Shown: piece after piece, positions 1-8,081 of the stretch
Layout: every line of letters starts with the position of its first letter
Numbering within the stretch: the stretch's first letter is position 1
Source of the DNA: Micromonospora sp. C95
GTDB taxonomy: Bacteria > Actinomycetota > Actinomycetes > Mycobacteriales > Micromonosporaceae
Direction: 5' to 3'
Length of the DNA: 38,105 bases
Assembly (NCBI RefSeq): GCF_018070465.1
Contig: NZ_JAGPXT010000043.1
Coordinates: 1 to 38,105 of the forward strand
The notes under the pieces: model-generated
What the model saw: the letters and a program-made list of their open reading frames with translations, nothing else
Database searches by the model: none
What the model was told of the DNA's origin: nothing
Program-made: the position numbers and the translations under genes

Positions 1-2003
1 GGTGGGGGGAGGCGGCGGCGGGCGTCGGCGGGGGCGGTGGAGGGGCCGGGGGTCCAGGGGGCCACCCAGGGCAGGTCGGCGGGCGGGGTGATGACGCCGT
101 CCTCCAGGGCGGCGTAGCGGCCGGCGAGGATGCGCTTGGCGGCCGTCACGTCGATCGAGTCGGTGTTCTCCCACAGGGCGGTGAACAGGGCATCGACCCG
201 GACCGTGGCCTGCCGACAGAACAGGTCCGCCAGTTCCAGGTTCTCCGGCCGGGTGTCGCGCTCGGCGCGGGCGCGTACGCAGACCGCGCTCATCGCGAAC
301 AGTTCCGCGCCGATGTCCACCACCCGACCGAGGAACGCCTGCTTGCGCTCCATCTTTCCCTGCCAGCGGGACATCGCGTAGAAGGTGGACCGGGCCAGCT
401 TCCGACTGGCACGTTCCACGTATCGCAGATGACCGGCGAGCGGGCCGAACTCGCCGTACCCGGTGGGCTGCTGCCCCTTGCCGACCGCCAGGGTCGGCAG
501 CCACCGCGCGTAGAACGCACCCGCCCGGGCACCGGCCTTCGCCTTGCGGGCGAGCCCGGCGTCGGGGTCGATGATGTCGCCCGCCACCGACAGGTGCGCG
601 TCGACGGCCTCGCGGGCGATGAGCAGGTGCATGATCTCCGTCGAGCCCTCGAAGATCCGGTTGATCCGCAGGTCGCGGAGCATCTGCTCGACCGCGGCCG
701 GACGTTCGCCCCGGGCGGCGAGCGAGTCGGCCGTCTCGTACCCCCGGCCGCCGCGGATCTGGATCAGTTCGTCGGCGATCCGCCAGGCCATCTCGCTGGC
801 GTACAGCTTGACCAGCGCTGCCTCGATCCGGATGTCGTTGCGGTCGTCGTCGGCGAGCAGGCAGCAGAGGTCGAGCATGGTCTCCATGCCGTACGTGGTC
901 GCGGCGATGAAGGAGAGCTTCTGGGCGACGGCCTCGTGCTCGCCCACCGGCCGGCCCCACTGAACCCGCTCCGCCGACCACTCCCGGGCCACGTTCAACG
1001 CCCACTTGCCGGCGCCGACGCACATCGCGGGCAGCGACAACCGGCCGGTGGTCAGCGTGCTCAGGGCGATTCGCAGCCCCTTGCCCTCACCACCGATGAC
1101 GTTCTCCTTTGGTACGAAGACGTCGTGGAAGCGGGTGAGGCTGTTCTCCAGGCCGCGCAGGCCGAGGAAGGCGTTGCGCCGCTCGACCGTGATGCCCTCG
1201 GCGTCACCGTCGACCACGAAGGCGGTGATGCCGCCACGACGCCCGTCGGCCTTCGGTACCCGGGCCATCACCACGAGTTGGGTGGCCACGGTGCCGTTCG
1301 TGGCCCACAGTTTCACGCCGTTGATCCGGTAGCCGGTGCCGTCGGGGGTCGGCTCGGCGGTGGTCGCCAGGCGGGCCGGGTCGGAGCCCACGTCCGGCTC
1401 GGTGAGCAGGAACGCGGAGACCTCCCCGGCGGCCAGCCGGGGCAGGAAACGACGCTTCTGCTCCTCGCTGCCGAACATCTTCAACGGTTGCGGTACACCG
1501 ATCGACTGGTGCGCCGACAGCAGCGCGCCGATCGCCGGGCTTACCGAGCCGGCCAGCATCAACGCCCGGCAGTAGTGCAGGTTGCTCAGGCCGAGCCCGC
1601 CGTACTCCCGGCCGATCTTCATGCCGAAGGCGCCCAGCCGGCCCAGTCCCTGGAACACCTCGTCGGGGATGCGTGCGTCGCGTTCGATCGCCGCGCCGTC
1701 GACCTCGCTGGCGACGTAGTCGCGGAGCCGGCCGAGGAACTCCTCGGCGCGGGCCTGTTCCTCCGGATCCGGTCGTGGCCACGGATCGATCAGGTCGAGT
1801 CGCAGCCGCCCCAGGAAGAGTTCCTTACCGAAGCTGGGCCGGTCCCAGGTGGTCTGGCGGGCCGCCTCGGCGACCTGACGCGCCTCCTTCTCGGATACCT
1901 GGCCGGTGGCGTCCGGAGTGGACGTCCGGGTCGCGGCCTCCGGCGACGGGTCGGCGTTACGGCTGTCGGTGGCTGACGGACGGTGATTCTCGGCGATGGC
2001 CAC
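1..2003 (-). CDS. Acyl-CoA dehydrogenase, long form (3' end beyond window)
   Basis: This is a flavoprotein that catalyses alpha,beta-dehydrogenation of acyl-CoA thioesters, the first step of fatty-acid beta-oxidation. I translated the minus strand as one open frame from GTG 2003 to the left edge, giving about 667 visible residues with no stop. The N-terminal helical domain is at about residues 85-195. The FAD-contact motif TEPDVGSDPA (201-210) and the middle beta domain follow. The C-terminal helical domain carries FEGSTEIMHL (451-460), whose Glu452 aligns with the catalytic base in the medium-chain enzyme family. About 200 residues follow that Glu, so this is the long, VLCAD-like class rather than the ordinary 380-residue form. 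A G-rich stretch precedes the GTG. The substrate chain length cannot be read from the sequence. The next gene upstream on this strand ends at 2112, about 110 bp away, so co-transcription is possible. Confidence 0.93.
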   Translation of the reverse strand, partial: MAIAENHRPSATDSRNADPSPEAATRTSTPDATGQVSEKEARQVAEAARQTTWDRPSFGKELFLGRLRLDLIDPWPRPDPEEQARAEEFLGRLRDYVASEVDGAAIERDARIPDEVFQGLGRLGAFGMKIGREYGGLGLSNLHYCRALMLAGSVSPAIGALLSAHQSIGVPQPLKMFGSEEQKRRFLPRLAAGEVSAFLLTEPDVGSDPARLATTAEPTPDGTGYRINGVKLWATNGTVATQLVVMARVPKADGRRGGITAFVVDGDAEGITVERRNAFLGLRGLENSLTRFHDVFVPKENVIGGEGKGLRIALSTLTTGRLSLPAMCVGAGKWALNVAREWSAERVQWGRPVGEHEAVAQKLSFIAATTYGMETMLDLCCLLADDDRNDIRIEAALVKLYASEMAWRIADELIQIRGGRGYETADSLAARGERPAAVEQMLRDLRINRIFEGSTEIMHLLIAREAVDAHLSVAGDIIDPDAGLARKAKAGARAGAFYARWLPTLAVGKGQQPTGYGEFGPLAGHLRYVERASRKLARSTFYAMSRWQGKMERKQAFLGRVVDIGAELFAMSAVCVRARAERDTRPENLELADLFCRQATVRVDALFTALWENTDSIDVTAAKRILAGRYAALEDGVITPPADLPWVAPWTPGPSTAPADARRRLPP

Positions 2004-2111
2004 GGCAAACCCCCGGGCTCGATCCGGACAGTCGGACTGTTCCGCCTGCTCAGCAGGCTACCCGTGTTCGTTACCCAATGGTAGCCACGGATATCCGCGG
2101 CAGCGGCCGGC

Positions 2112-2612
2112 TCAGCCCTGGTTGAGGCCGCTCGGGTCCTCGTCGTCGTCGATGTCGTCCTCACCCCAGTTGCGACGGCCGAACGGCAGGAACATCCAGA
2201 AGGTCAGGAACCACAGGCCGGCGACGCCACTGAGCAGGAAGGCCACCGGTCGGGCGAGCACGAAGTCGGTGATCAGCAGCACCGAACTCACCATCGCGAC
2301 GAGCATGAAGCCGAGACCGCCGCTGGCCATCCGGTGGGCGAAGCGCACCAGTTCGGGTTTACGCCCCTGCCGGAACAACGCCCGGTGGAAGGCCACCGGC
2401 GAAATGATCATCGCGGTGGCGCCGGCTGCGGCCAGCAGCGCGACGATGTAGACGTCCCGCTGAAACTGGGTGGTGTCGCCGAAACCGGCACTGAACGGCA
2501 GGGTCAGCAGGAAGGCGAAGAGGATCTGCACGCCGGTCTGCGCGACCCGCAATTCCTGTAGCAGGTCGGCGAAGTTGCGCTGCCACCGCTGCTTCTCGGT
2601 TTCCTTTGACAC
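2112..2612 (-). CDS. DUF6328-family four-helix membrane protein
   Basis: This is a 166-residue integral membrane protein that I recognise as DUF6328-like; its function is unknown. Four hydrophobic segments are visible at roughly residues 26-44, 55-75, 97-117 and 120-142. A charged cytoplasmic-looking N-terminus (SKETEKQRWQRNFADLLQEL) precedes them and a strongly acidic tail (EDDIDDDED, about 150-158) follows. The start is GTG at 2612, supported by a GGAGG Shine-Dalgarno (complement of 2619-2623) about 6 bases upstream. It lies between the acyl-CoA dehydrogenase and an alpha/beta hydrolase on the same strand, but the gaps (108 bp on each side) do not argue for tight coupling. The family name is from memory; the topology is what the sequence shows. 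Confidence 0.85.
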   Translation of the reverse strand: MSKETEKQRWQRNFADLLQELRVAQTGVQILFAFLLTLPFSAGFGDTTQFQRDVYIVALLAAAGATAMIISPVAFHRALFRQGRKPELVRFAHRMASGGLGFMLVAMVSSVLLITDFVLARPVAFLLSGVAGLWFLTFWMFLPFGRRNWGEDDIDDDEDPSGLNQG

Positions 2613-2720
2613 TGCGGACCTCCGGGGCTCCGCCGGCCCTCGCCGCCGGCGGTCACGCTGATGCCCCGCCGGGTGCGAACCGAAACCCGTTCAAGATTCC
2701 CGTGCCCGCTCTCCGCCCAC

Positions 2721-3551
2721 TCAAACCGCCGGGCGCACCCGGGCCAGGATCGCCTCGGCCAGCGGCGTCGGCGCCTCGTCCGGGATCCAGTGGGTGATCC
2801 CGGCCAGTTCGACGAATCGGAAGTCACCGGTCACCTGCGCGGCACACGCCTGCGCGGCGACCCGCCCGATGGCGACGTCACCGTCGCTCCAGACGAACGT
2901 GGTGGGCACCGGCACCGGACCGGTCGCCGCCAAGTCCGCCTTCGACATCGCCCGGTACCAGTTCAGCGCGGCAGTCAGCGCGCCCGGCTCGCGCATCGGA
3001 TCGGCGTACGTGGCCACCCGGGCGGCGTCGCCGACGCCACGCAGCAGCCGCCGCAGCCCGGCCGCACCGAGCGCCAGCAACGTCTTCTCGGCCACCCCCG
3101 GCCGCCGGAACAACAGCATGTACGCCGAGCGCGCCTTCTGCTGCGGGTCATGGGTCAGCGCGTACGCCATGGCGGCCGGATGCGGCACGGAGACCGTGGT
3201 CAGCGTCCGCACCCGGTCCGGGTGGGCCGCGGCCAGCGCCCATCCGACGACCGCACCCCAGTCGTGTCCGACGACGTGGGCGGCGGGCACCCCGAGGGCG
3301 TCCAGCACCGCAGCCGCGTCGGCGACAAGTTCCCCCAGCCGGTACGCCGCGACTTCGGCGGGCCGGGCCTGCGGCGAGTAGCCCCGCTGGTTGAGCGCGT
3401 AGCTGCGCAGACCGGCGGCGTGCAGGGCCGGCAGCACCCCGTCCCACTCGCCCGAGTGCTGCGGGAAACCGTGCAGCAGCAGCACCGGCTCGCCCTGCTC
3501 CGGACCGCCGGTGGCGACGTCGAACCGCAGACCCCGGGCCTCGATACGCAT
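2721..3551 (-). CDS. Alpha/beta-fold hydrolase, epoxide-hydrolase-like
   Basis: This 276-residue soluble enzyme has the alpha/beta-hydrolase fold. The oxyanion motif HGFP is at 27-30. The nucleophile elbow GHDWGA places an aspartate (Asp97) rather than serine at the nucleophile position, as in epoxide hydrolases and haloalkane dehalogenases. The acid candidate is in WSDGD (222-226) and the catalytic histidine is His254 in GITHWIP. NWYR (197-200) supplies a tyrosine at the position of an epoxide-hydrolase lid tyrosine, which favours epoxide hydrolase over dehalogenase. No signal peptide is seen. The natural substrate is unknown. It is a stand-alone minus-strand gene between the DUF6328 gene and the TIGR03943 gene, with 106 bp of featureless sequence upstream (3552-3657). 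Confidence 0.9.
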   Translation of the reverse strand: MRIEARGLRFDVATGGPEQGEPVLLLHGFPQHSGEWDGVLPALHAAGLRSYALNQRGYSPQARPAEVAAYRLGELVADAAAVLDALGVPAAHVVGHDWGAVVGWALAAAHPDRVRTLTTVSVPHPAAMAYALTHDPQQKARSAYMLLFRRPGVAEKTLLALGAAGLRRLLRGVGDAARVATYADPMREPGALTAALNWYRAMSKADLAATGPVPVPTTFVWSDGDVAIGRVAAQACAAQVTGDFRFVELAGITHWIPDEAPTPLAEAILARVRPAV

Positions 3552-3657
3552 CCCGGCAGCCTACCGAGCACGCTGCACCGCGCCAGACGAGCGGCGCCGG
3601 GTGACCGGCGTCGGCCACCGCACCCCGGCCGAAACCGTAGGTATCGAACGAGGCCGG

Positions 3658-4509
3658 TCAGTCGTACGGGCGCTTGGGGACGGGCACCTGCCGCCAGGAC
3701 TCGACCTCCAGATAGGGGATCTCGGCGTCGTTGACCGGATCCCGGCCGAGCCGGTCGCTGTAGCGGCCGGTCACCTCCACCCAGCTGTCGTCGGGCAGCC
3801 CGGCCGGTACGTCACCGGTCAACCCGAGCTTGACCGGGCGGCCGTCGGCGGCGCAGCAGGACAGCACCATCCGGGCCAGGATCGGCTGGCCGTCCGGGCC
3901 GGTGGCGATGAAGCCGGTGAGTTGCACCCGCCGGTCGCCGATCGACGTGCCCCGGTCGAACAGCGCCCGGGAGGCATAGTCCAGGACACTCACCTGCACC
4001 GGGTCGCCCTCGGGCAACGGCGGGTAGTCCGACTGCTGCTGACTGCTCAGGGCGGTGCCGGCCTGGCCCGCCGCGTACGACCCGAGGGCCGGCGGGGCGA
4101 CCAGCAGCAGGCCGAGCACGGGCAGGATCAGCAGCCAACCGACCCGTGGCTCGTGGTGGGCGTGCCCGTGCCCGTCGTGCCCGGCGCCGGACCCGTCCGC
4201 CGGGCCGCCAGCACCGACGTCCGGGACGTCGACGCTGCCGCCGGCCGGGACACCGCCGTCGACGGCGGCACCGTCGCCACCGGCGGGAGCGCCGCCGGGA
4301 TCGCCGGTCGGGGCCAGCGCGCGCGGGGCCGCGGGGCGAAGCTCGTACCAGAGGGTCATGATCGCCGCGGCGACCAGCAGCAGGCCGGCGGCGATCAGGA
4401 AGGGGCGCAGCCCTTCCTTGACGTAGCGCAGGTAGAGGTCGGTGACGCTGGCCCGGATCACCGCGCCGCCGAGCAGCAGCAGGATCACCGCCTGCGCCTG
4501 CCGGTTCAC
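3658..4509 (-). CDS. TIGR03943/YcgQ-like membrane protein with His-rich linker
   Basis: This 283-residue membrane protein belongs to the TIGR03943 (B. subtilis YcgQ-like) family, which is usually encoded next to an UPF0718 permease, as here. Two membrane segments lie at about residues 7-21 and 35-54. A long Gly/Pro/Asp-rich linker follows (about 61-120), ending in a His cluster (HDGHGHAHHE, 111-120). A third membrane segment is at about 124-144. The extracytoplasmic C-terminal domain contains adjacent cysteines Cys218-Cys219 in VLSCCAADG. The start is GTG 4509, overlapping the permease stop by four bases (GTGA), so the two proteins are made together. The open frame runs further upstream to 5169, but that part is antisense-frame noise inside the permease gene. 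The His cluster and Cys pair suggest metal binding; this is inference. Confidence 0.88.
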   Translation of the reverse strand: MNRQAQAVILLLLGGAVIRASVTDLYLRYVKEGLRPFLIAAGLLLVAAAIMTLWYELRPAAPRALAPTGDPGGAPAGGDGAAVDGGVPAGGSVDVPDVGAGGPADGSGAGHDGHGHAHHEPRVGWLLILPVLGLLLVAPPALGSYAAGQAGTALSSQQQSDYPPLPEGDPVQVSVLDYASRALFDRGTSIGDRRVQLTGFIATGPDGQPILARMVLSCCAADGRPVKLGLTGDVPAGLPDDSWVEVTGRYSDRLGRDPVNDAEIPYLEVESWRQVPVPKRPYD

Positions 4510-5579
4510 AGCAGCACCGCCCCGGCGCCGACGGCGACCAGCAGGGCCACCACGAAGGTGGTCGGTGCGAACCGGAAGGCGAAGCGTCGGCCGAACACAC
4601 CGGCCTGCATCGAGATCAGCTTGAGATCGACCATCGGCCCCACCACCAGGAAGACCAGTCGGGACGTGAGCGAGAACTGGGACAGCGAGGCCGCGACGAA
4701 GGCGTCGGCCTCCGAGCAGAGCGAGAGCAGCACGGCGAGCAGCGCCAGCGCCAGGATCGACAACCACGGGTTGTCGGCCAGGGTCTGCAACCACCGCTCC
4801 GGCACCAGCACGTTGATGCTGGCGGCGGCCATCGCGCCGAGGACCAGGAAGCCACCGGCGTGCGTCACGTCGTGGCGGACGGCGGCCCAGAAGGCCCGGC
4901 CCCGGGAGGCGTCGTCCAGTTCCGGCCGGCGCGGCATCCGGATCCACTCGGTACGCCCGAGCCGCAACCAGAGCCACCCCATGATCATGGCGACGATCAG
5001 GCTGGCGACGCCCCGGGCGAGCACCATCTCGGGATTGTTCGGGAAGGCGACCGCGGTGGCGGTGAGCACGATCGGGTTGACCGCCGGGGCGGCGAGCAGG
5101 AACGCCAGTGCGGCGGCCGGCGTGACACCCCGCCGGATCAGTGACCCGGCGATCGGCACCGAGCCGCACTCGCAGCCCGGCAGCACGACCCCGGCCGCAC
5201 TTGCCGCCGGCACCGCCAACGCCGGGTGCCGGGGCAGCGCCTTCGCCCAGAAGGATCGGGGTACGAACACCGCGATCACGGCGGAGAGCAGTACGCCGAA
5301 GACCAGGAACGGCACCGCCTGCACCATGATCGAGACGAAGACGGTGGTCCAGGTCTGGACGCGGGGATCGTCCAGGGCGGCGGCGATCGGCTCCCGAAAG
5401 ATGATCAGGATGATCAGCAGCGCCGCCAGGATCTCCACCGAGCCGATCCGGTCGCCGAGCCAGCGCCGGGGCGGCTCGGCACCGGCGGGATCCGGGGGGC
5501 GGGTTCCGGTGTCGACGCCCCCGGCCGAGGCCCGGCCTCCCGGTTCGCCCGGCACGGCCCGGTCAGTGTCTGTGGTCAC
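4506..5579 (-). CDS. Permease, UPF0718/YraQ-like
   Basis: This 357-residue polytopic membrane protein is of the UPF0718 (YraQ/YcgR-like) permease family. A hydrophilic, Pro/Gly-rich N-terminus of about 45 residues is followed by about eight hydrophobic segments. The family's conserved motif is present as PGCECGSVPIAGSLIRRG (135-151, with Cys136 and Cys138 in the membrane region). The start is ATG 5579 and the stop at 5506-side end (4506-4508) overlaps the GTG of the TIGR03943 partner, forming a two-gene unit. Family members have been linked to metal or toxic-compound efflux, but transport substrates are not established. The 378-bp region upstream is shared with the divergent riboswitch-controlled thiamine transporter operon. 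I found no convincing Zur-type operator there. Confidence 0.9.
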   Translation of the reverse strand: MTTDTDRAVPGEPGGRASAGGVDTGTRPPDPAGAEPPRRWLGDRIGSVEILAALLIILIIFREPIAAALDDPRVQTWTTVFVSIMVQAVPFLVFGVLLSAVIAVFVPRSFWAKALPRHPALAVPAASAAGVVLPGCECGSVPIAGSLIRRGVTPAAALAFLLAAPAVNPIVLTATAVAFPNNPEMVLARGVASLIVAMIMGWLWLRLGRTEWIRMPRRPELDDASRGRAFWAAVRHDVTHAGGFLVLGAMAAASINVLVPERWLQTLADNPWLSILALALLAVLLSLCSEADAFVAASLSQFSLTSRLVFLVVGPMVDLKLISMQAGVFGRRFAFRFAPTTFVVALLVAVGAGAVLL

Positions 5580-5734
5580 CCGTCACCCTTCGGCCGTGGC
5601 GGATCGGCGGACTGAGATTACCGTCCGGCGCTGGTGACGTCGATGGATGTCACAGATTCGGCCGGCCTCACCCGCGTACCCGGGCGACCGGACCAGCCGG
5701 ACGCGAACACCCGTCGTGACCTGGGTGGATCACA

Positions 5735-5764
5735 TTGCCGGTGGATCTTCCGTGGTGTTAGCGT
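5735..5764 (+). promoter_or_regulatory. Candidate promoter of the ykoEDC operon
   Basis: A -35-like TTGCCG (5735-5740) and a -10 of the actinobacterial TAnnnT form, TAGCGT (5759-5764), are separated by 18 bases. The expected transcription start near 5771 lies just before the TPP riboswitch, which is where a riboswitch leader should begin. The position is inferred from sequence alone. The rest of 5580-5734 shows nothing I can name; it must also contain the promoter for the divergent permease gene. Confidence 0.4.
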
Positions 5765-5784
5765 CGGCGGGACAGACAACACCT

Positions 5785-5873
5785 CCGACAGGGGAGCGCA
5801 CAGCGCTGAGAGTGCGGGTCCGCCCGCAGACCCTCCGTACCTGATCTGGGTAATGCCAGCGCAGGGAGTTCGG
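5785..5873 (+). ncRNA. TPP riboswitch (THI element)
   Basis: The leader matches the thiamine pyrophosphate riboswitch core. A GGGGAGC segment (5791-5797) is followed by the hallmark GCTGAGAGTGCGGG (5805-5818), then ACCCTCCGTACCTGATCTGG (5830-5849) and GTAATGCCAGCGCAGGGAG (5850-5868). The motifs CTGAGA, ACCTGATCTGG and TAATGCCAGCG are nearly invariant in this class and form the pyrimidine- and pyrophosphate-binding helices. The region between the aptamer and the ykoE start (5874-5957) is about 85 bases and shows no U-tract terminator. Control is therefore more likely at translation initiation, although I could not identify a strong sequester helix. High TPP is expected to turn the downstream transporter genes off. 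Confidence 0.96.
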
Positions 5874-5957
5874 TCCACCTCCAGCCCGCCACCGTCCGGC
5901 GCCGCCGTACGGGGCGTGCGTCTTGCCTGGTTCGCATCTGGACTGGGAGCGATCATC

Positions 5958-6548
5958 GTGCAGACAACTGACAACAACCGCTGGCGCACCGTCGACATCG
6001 TGGTGGCGTCGGTGATCGCCGTCGCCTTCGGCGTCATCTTCTGGGCCTGGGGCGTGGTGTGGAGCGCCACCGAGGGCGCCTTCAGCTTCTTCCCCCCGGC
6101 ACAGACGCTCATCTACGGAGTCTGGCTGGTGCCGGCCGTCCTCGGCGGCCTGGTCATCCGCAAGCCCGGTGCGTCGCTGTACTGCGAGCTGCTGGCGGCG
6201 ATCATCTCGGCCCTGCTGGGCAGTCAGTGGGGCACCATCGTGCTGTTGCAGGGGCTGATGCAGGGTCTCGGCGCCGAGTTGGCGTTCGCCGCCTTCCGCT
6301 ACCGCTCGTACCGGCTGCCGGCCGCCCTGCTGGCCGGCGCACTGACCGGCCTGAGCGCGGCGATCTTCGACTTCGTCTACTGGAACGCCGGCCGCGACAT
6401 CGCCACCTACCGCCTCCCCTACGCCCTGCTCACCATCGTCAGCGCCACCGCAATCGCCGGTGTCGGCGCCCACGCCCTGACCCGCGCCCTCACCCGCACC
6501 GGCGTCCTCGACCGCTTCCCCGCCGCCCGCGACCGCCCCCTCATCTGA
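5958..6548 (+). CDS. ykoE: ECF transporter S component YkoE (HMP/thiamine)
   Basis: This 196-residue integral membrane protein is the substrate-binding S component of an energy-coupling-factor transporter of the YkoE family, which imports hydroxymethylpyrimidine/thiamine precursors. About six hydrophobic segments are visible (roughly 12-34, 48-66, 74-90, 97-112, 120-140 and 158-178). The FFPPAQTLIYGVW region (44-56) is typical of the family. I chose GTG 5958 because GGGAGC (5944-5949) sits 8 bases upstream and because longer frames would run back into the riboswitch. Assignment to thiamine rests on both family resemblance and the TPP riboswitch directly upstream. The ATPase and T component follow in order E-D-C as in the Bacillus ykoFEDC operon; no ykoF is present here. 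Confidence 0.92.
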   Translation: MQTTDNNRWRTVDIVVASVIAVAFGVIFWAWGVVWSATEGAFSFFPPAQTLIYGVWLVPAVLGGLVIRKPGASLYCELLAAIISALLGSQWGTIVLLQGLMQGLGAELAFAAFRYRSYRLPAALLAGALTGLSAAIFDFVYWNAGRDIATYRLPYALLTIVSATAIAGVGAHALTRALTRTGVLDRFPAARDRPLI

Positions 6549-6562
6549 CCGCGATCCATCCC

Positions 6563-6623
6563 GTTGATCATGAGGTTGGCGGCATTTCCGATCTTCAGAC
6601 CTACCGTCAACCTCATGATCAAC
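6563..6623. repeat. Palindromic dispersed element, copy 1 (61 bp)
   Basis: The arms GTTGATCATGAGGTTG (6563-6578) and CAACCTCATGATCAAC (6608-6623) are perfect 16-bp inverted repeats around a 29-base centre. A second copy of the same element lies at 38024-38083 in reverse-complement orientation. Aligned that way, the shared core includes GATCTTCA and a CCG near the right arm. Copy 1 sits between ykoE and ykoD, ending 7 bases before the ykoD Shine-Dalgarno. It encodes nothing; reading frames through it are artefacts. Confidence 0.93.
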
Positions 6624-6641
6624 GAGAGAAAGGAGGGTGGG

Positions 6642-8081
6642 ATGGGTGCGGGGGTGTGGGTACGGGGGTTCGGGTGGCGGCATGGCGGGCGGCGGGACTG
6701 GGCGCTGCGCGGGGTTGAGCTGCGGGTGGAGCGCGGGGAGAAGGTGCTGCTGCTCGGGGCGTCGGGAGCCGGCAAGAGCACGTTGCTGGCGGCGCTGGCC
6801 GGGCTGCTGCCCGAGGACTCCGGCGCGCAGGAGGGTGCCATCGAGATCGACGGCCGGCCGGCCGGCGAGGCCCGCGACGGGGTCGGCATCGTCTTCCAGG
6901 ATCCGCAGTCCCAACTCGTGATGGCCCGCAGCGGCGACGACGTGGCGTTCGGGCTGGAGAACCGGGGCGTGCCGACCGGACAGATCTGGCACCGGGTGGA
7001 CGAGGCACTGCACCGGGTCGGCTTCCCGTACCACCGGGACCGGCCCACCGCGGCACTGTCCGGCGGCGAACAGCAGCGCCTTGCCCTGGCCGGCGTACTG
7101 GCGTTGCGTCCCGGCCTGCTACTGCTGGACGAACCAACCGCCAACCTCGACCCGGCCGGTGCCGCCCTGATCCGCGCCGCGCTCGCCCGGGCGGTCGACG
7201 CCGACACCACCCTGATCCTGGTCGAACACCGGGTGGCCGAGGCGCTGCCCCTGGTCGACCGGGTGGTGGTGCTCGAACCCGGCGGCGGCGTGCGCGCCGA
7301 CGGCCCGCCGGAGGCGGTCTTCGCCGCGCACGGCGACGCCCTCGCCGCCGAGGGGGTCTGGGTGCCCGGCCGCACGATCCCACCGCGCCGGGCCGCCGGT
7401 CCGGCCGGCGAGGTGCTGCTCACCGCCGAACGGCTCGGCCAGCCGCCCCGGCTCTCCCCCACCGACCTGACCGTACGCGCCGGTGAGGCGCTCGCCGTGC
7501 TCGGGCGCAACGGTGCCGGGAAGTCCACCCTGGCGCTGCTGCTCGGCGGGCTCCTCCGGCCGGGCACCGGGCAACTGACGGCGAGCCCGGAACTGGCCGG
7601 AGCGCACTCGCGGACCGCGCCACACCGTTGGCGGGCGCCGGCACTGACCCGCCGGATCGGGTCGGTGTTCCAGAATCCCGAACACCAGTTCGTCACCGGC
7701 ACGGTCTTCGACGAACTGGCTCTGGGGCCGCGGCGGACCGGGGTGCCCGAGTCGACGGTCCACGACCGCGTGGCGGAGTTGCTGGGTCGGTTGCGGCTGG
7801 ATCGACTCGCCGCCGCCAACCCGTACACCCTCTCCGGTGGCGAGGCGCGGCGGCTGAGCGTGGCGACCGCCCTGGCCACCGCGCCCCGCCTGCTGATCTG
7901 CGACGAACCCACCTTCGGCCAGGACCGGCGCACCTGGCGGGAACTTGTGGATCTTCTCGCCGACCTGCGCGACGCCGGGCACGGCCTGGTCACCGTCACC
8001 CACGACGCCGAGTTCGTGGCCGCGCTGGCCGACCGCACGCTGAGCCTTACGCCCCCCGACGGCGACCCGGAGTCGAGATGA
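6642..8081 (+). CDS. ykoD: ECF transporter ATPase YkoD (duplicated ABC domains)
   Basis: This 479-residue cytoplasmic protein has two fused ABC ATPase domains, forming the A component that powers YkoE/YkoC uptake. In domain 1, Walker A is GASGAGKST (39-47), the Q-loop is FQDPQSQL (85-92), the signature is LSGGEQQR (139-146) and Walker B is LLLDEPTANLD (160-170). In domain 2, Walker A is GRNGAGKST (288-296), the Q-loop is FQNPEHQF, the signature is LSGGEARR and Walker B is LLICDEPTFGQD. I chose ATG 6642 because AGGAGG (6631-6636) lies 5 bases upstream. The frame is open back to 6564, but that stretch is the palindromic element, and the ABC fold begins only after 6642. The stop overlaps the ykoC start as ATGA. 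Confidence 0.94.
   Translation: MGAGVWVRGFGWRHGGRRDWALRGVELRVERGEKVLLLGASGAGKSTLLAALAGLLPEDSGAQEGAIEIDGRPAGEARDGVGIVFQDPQSQLVMARSGDDVAFGLENRGVPTGQIWHRVDEALHRVGFPYHRDRPTAALSGGEQQRLALAGVLALRPGLLLLDEPTANLDPAGAALIRAALARAVDADTTLILVEHRVAEALPLVDRVVVLEPGGGVRADGPPEAVFAAHGDALAAEGVWVPGRTIPPRRAAGPAGEVLLTAERLGQPPRLSPTDLTVRAGEALAVLGRNGAGKSTLALLLGGLLRPGTGQLTASPELAGAHSRTAPHRWRAPALTRRIGSVFQNPEHQFVTGTVFDELALGPRRTGVPESTVHDRVAELLGRLRLDRLAAANPYTLSGGEARRLSVATALATAPRLLICDEPTFGQDRRTWRELVDLLADLRDAGHGLVTVTHDAEFVAALADRTLSLTPPDGDPESR

Noticed and set aside
429..1976. A 515-codon plus-strand open frame at the left end.
   Set aside because: It is antisense to the acyl-CoA dehydrogenase, which translates with all family motifs intact; the plus-strand product has no recognisable domain.
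4510..5169. N-terminal extension that would fuse TIGR03943 upstream into the permease region.
   Set aside because: The extension is out of frame with the permease and low-complexity. The GTG at 4509 with GTGA overlap and a proper first membrane helix is the natural start.
6564..6641. A 26-residue N-terminal extension of YkoD.
   Set aside because: It is the translation of the palindromic element; AGGAGG and ATG 6642 lie just before the ABC fold.
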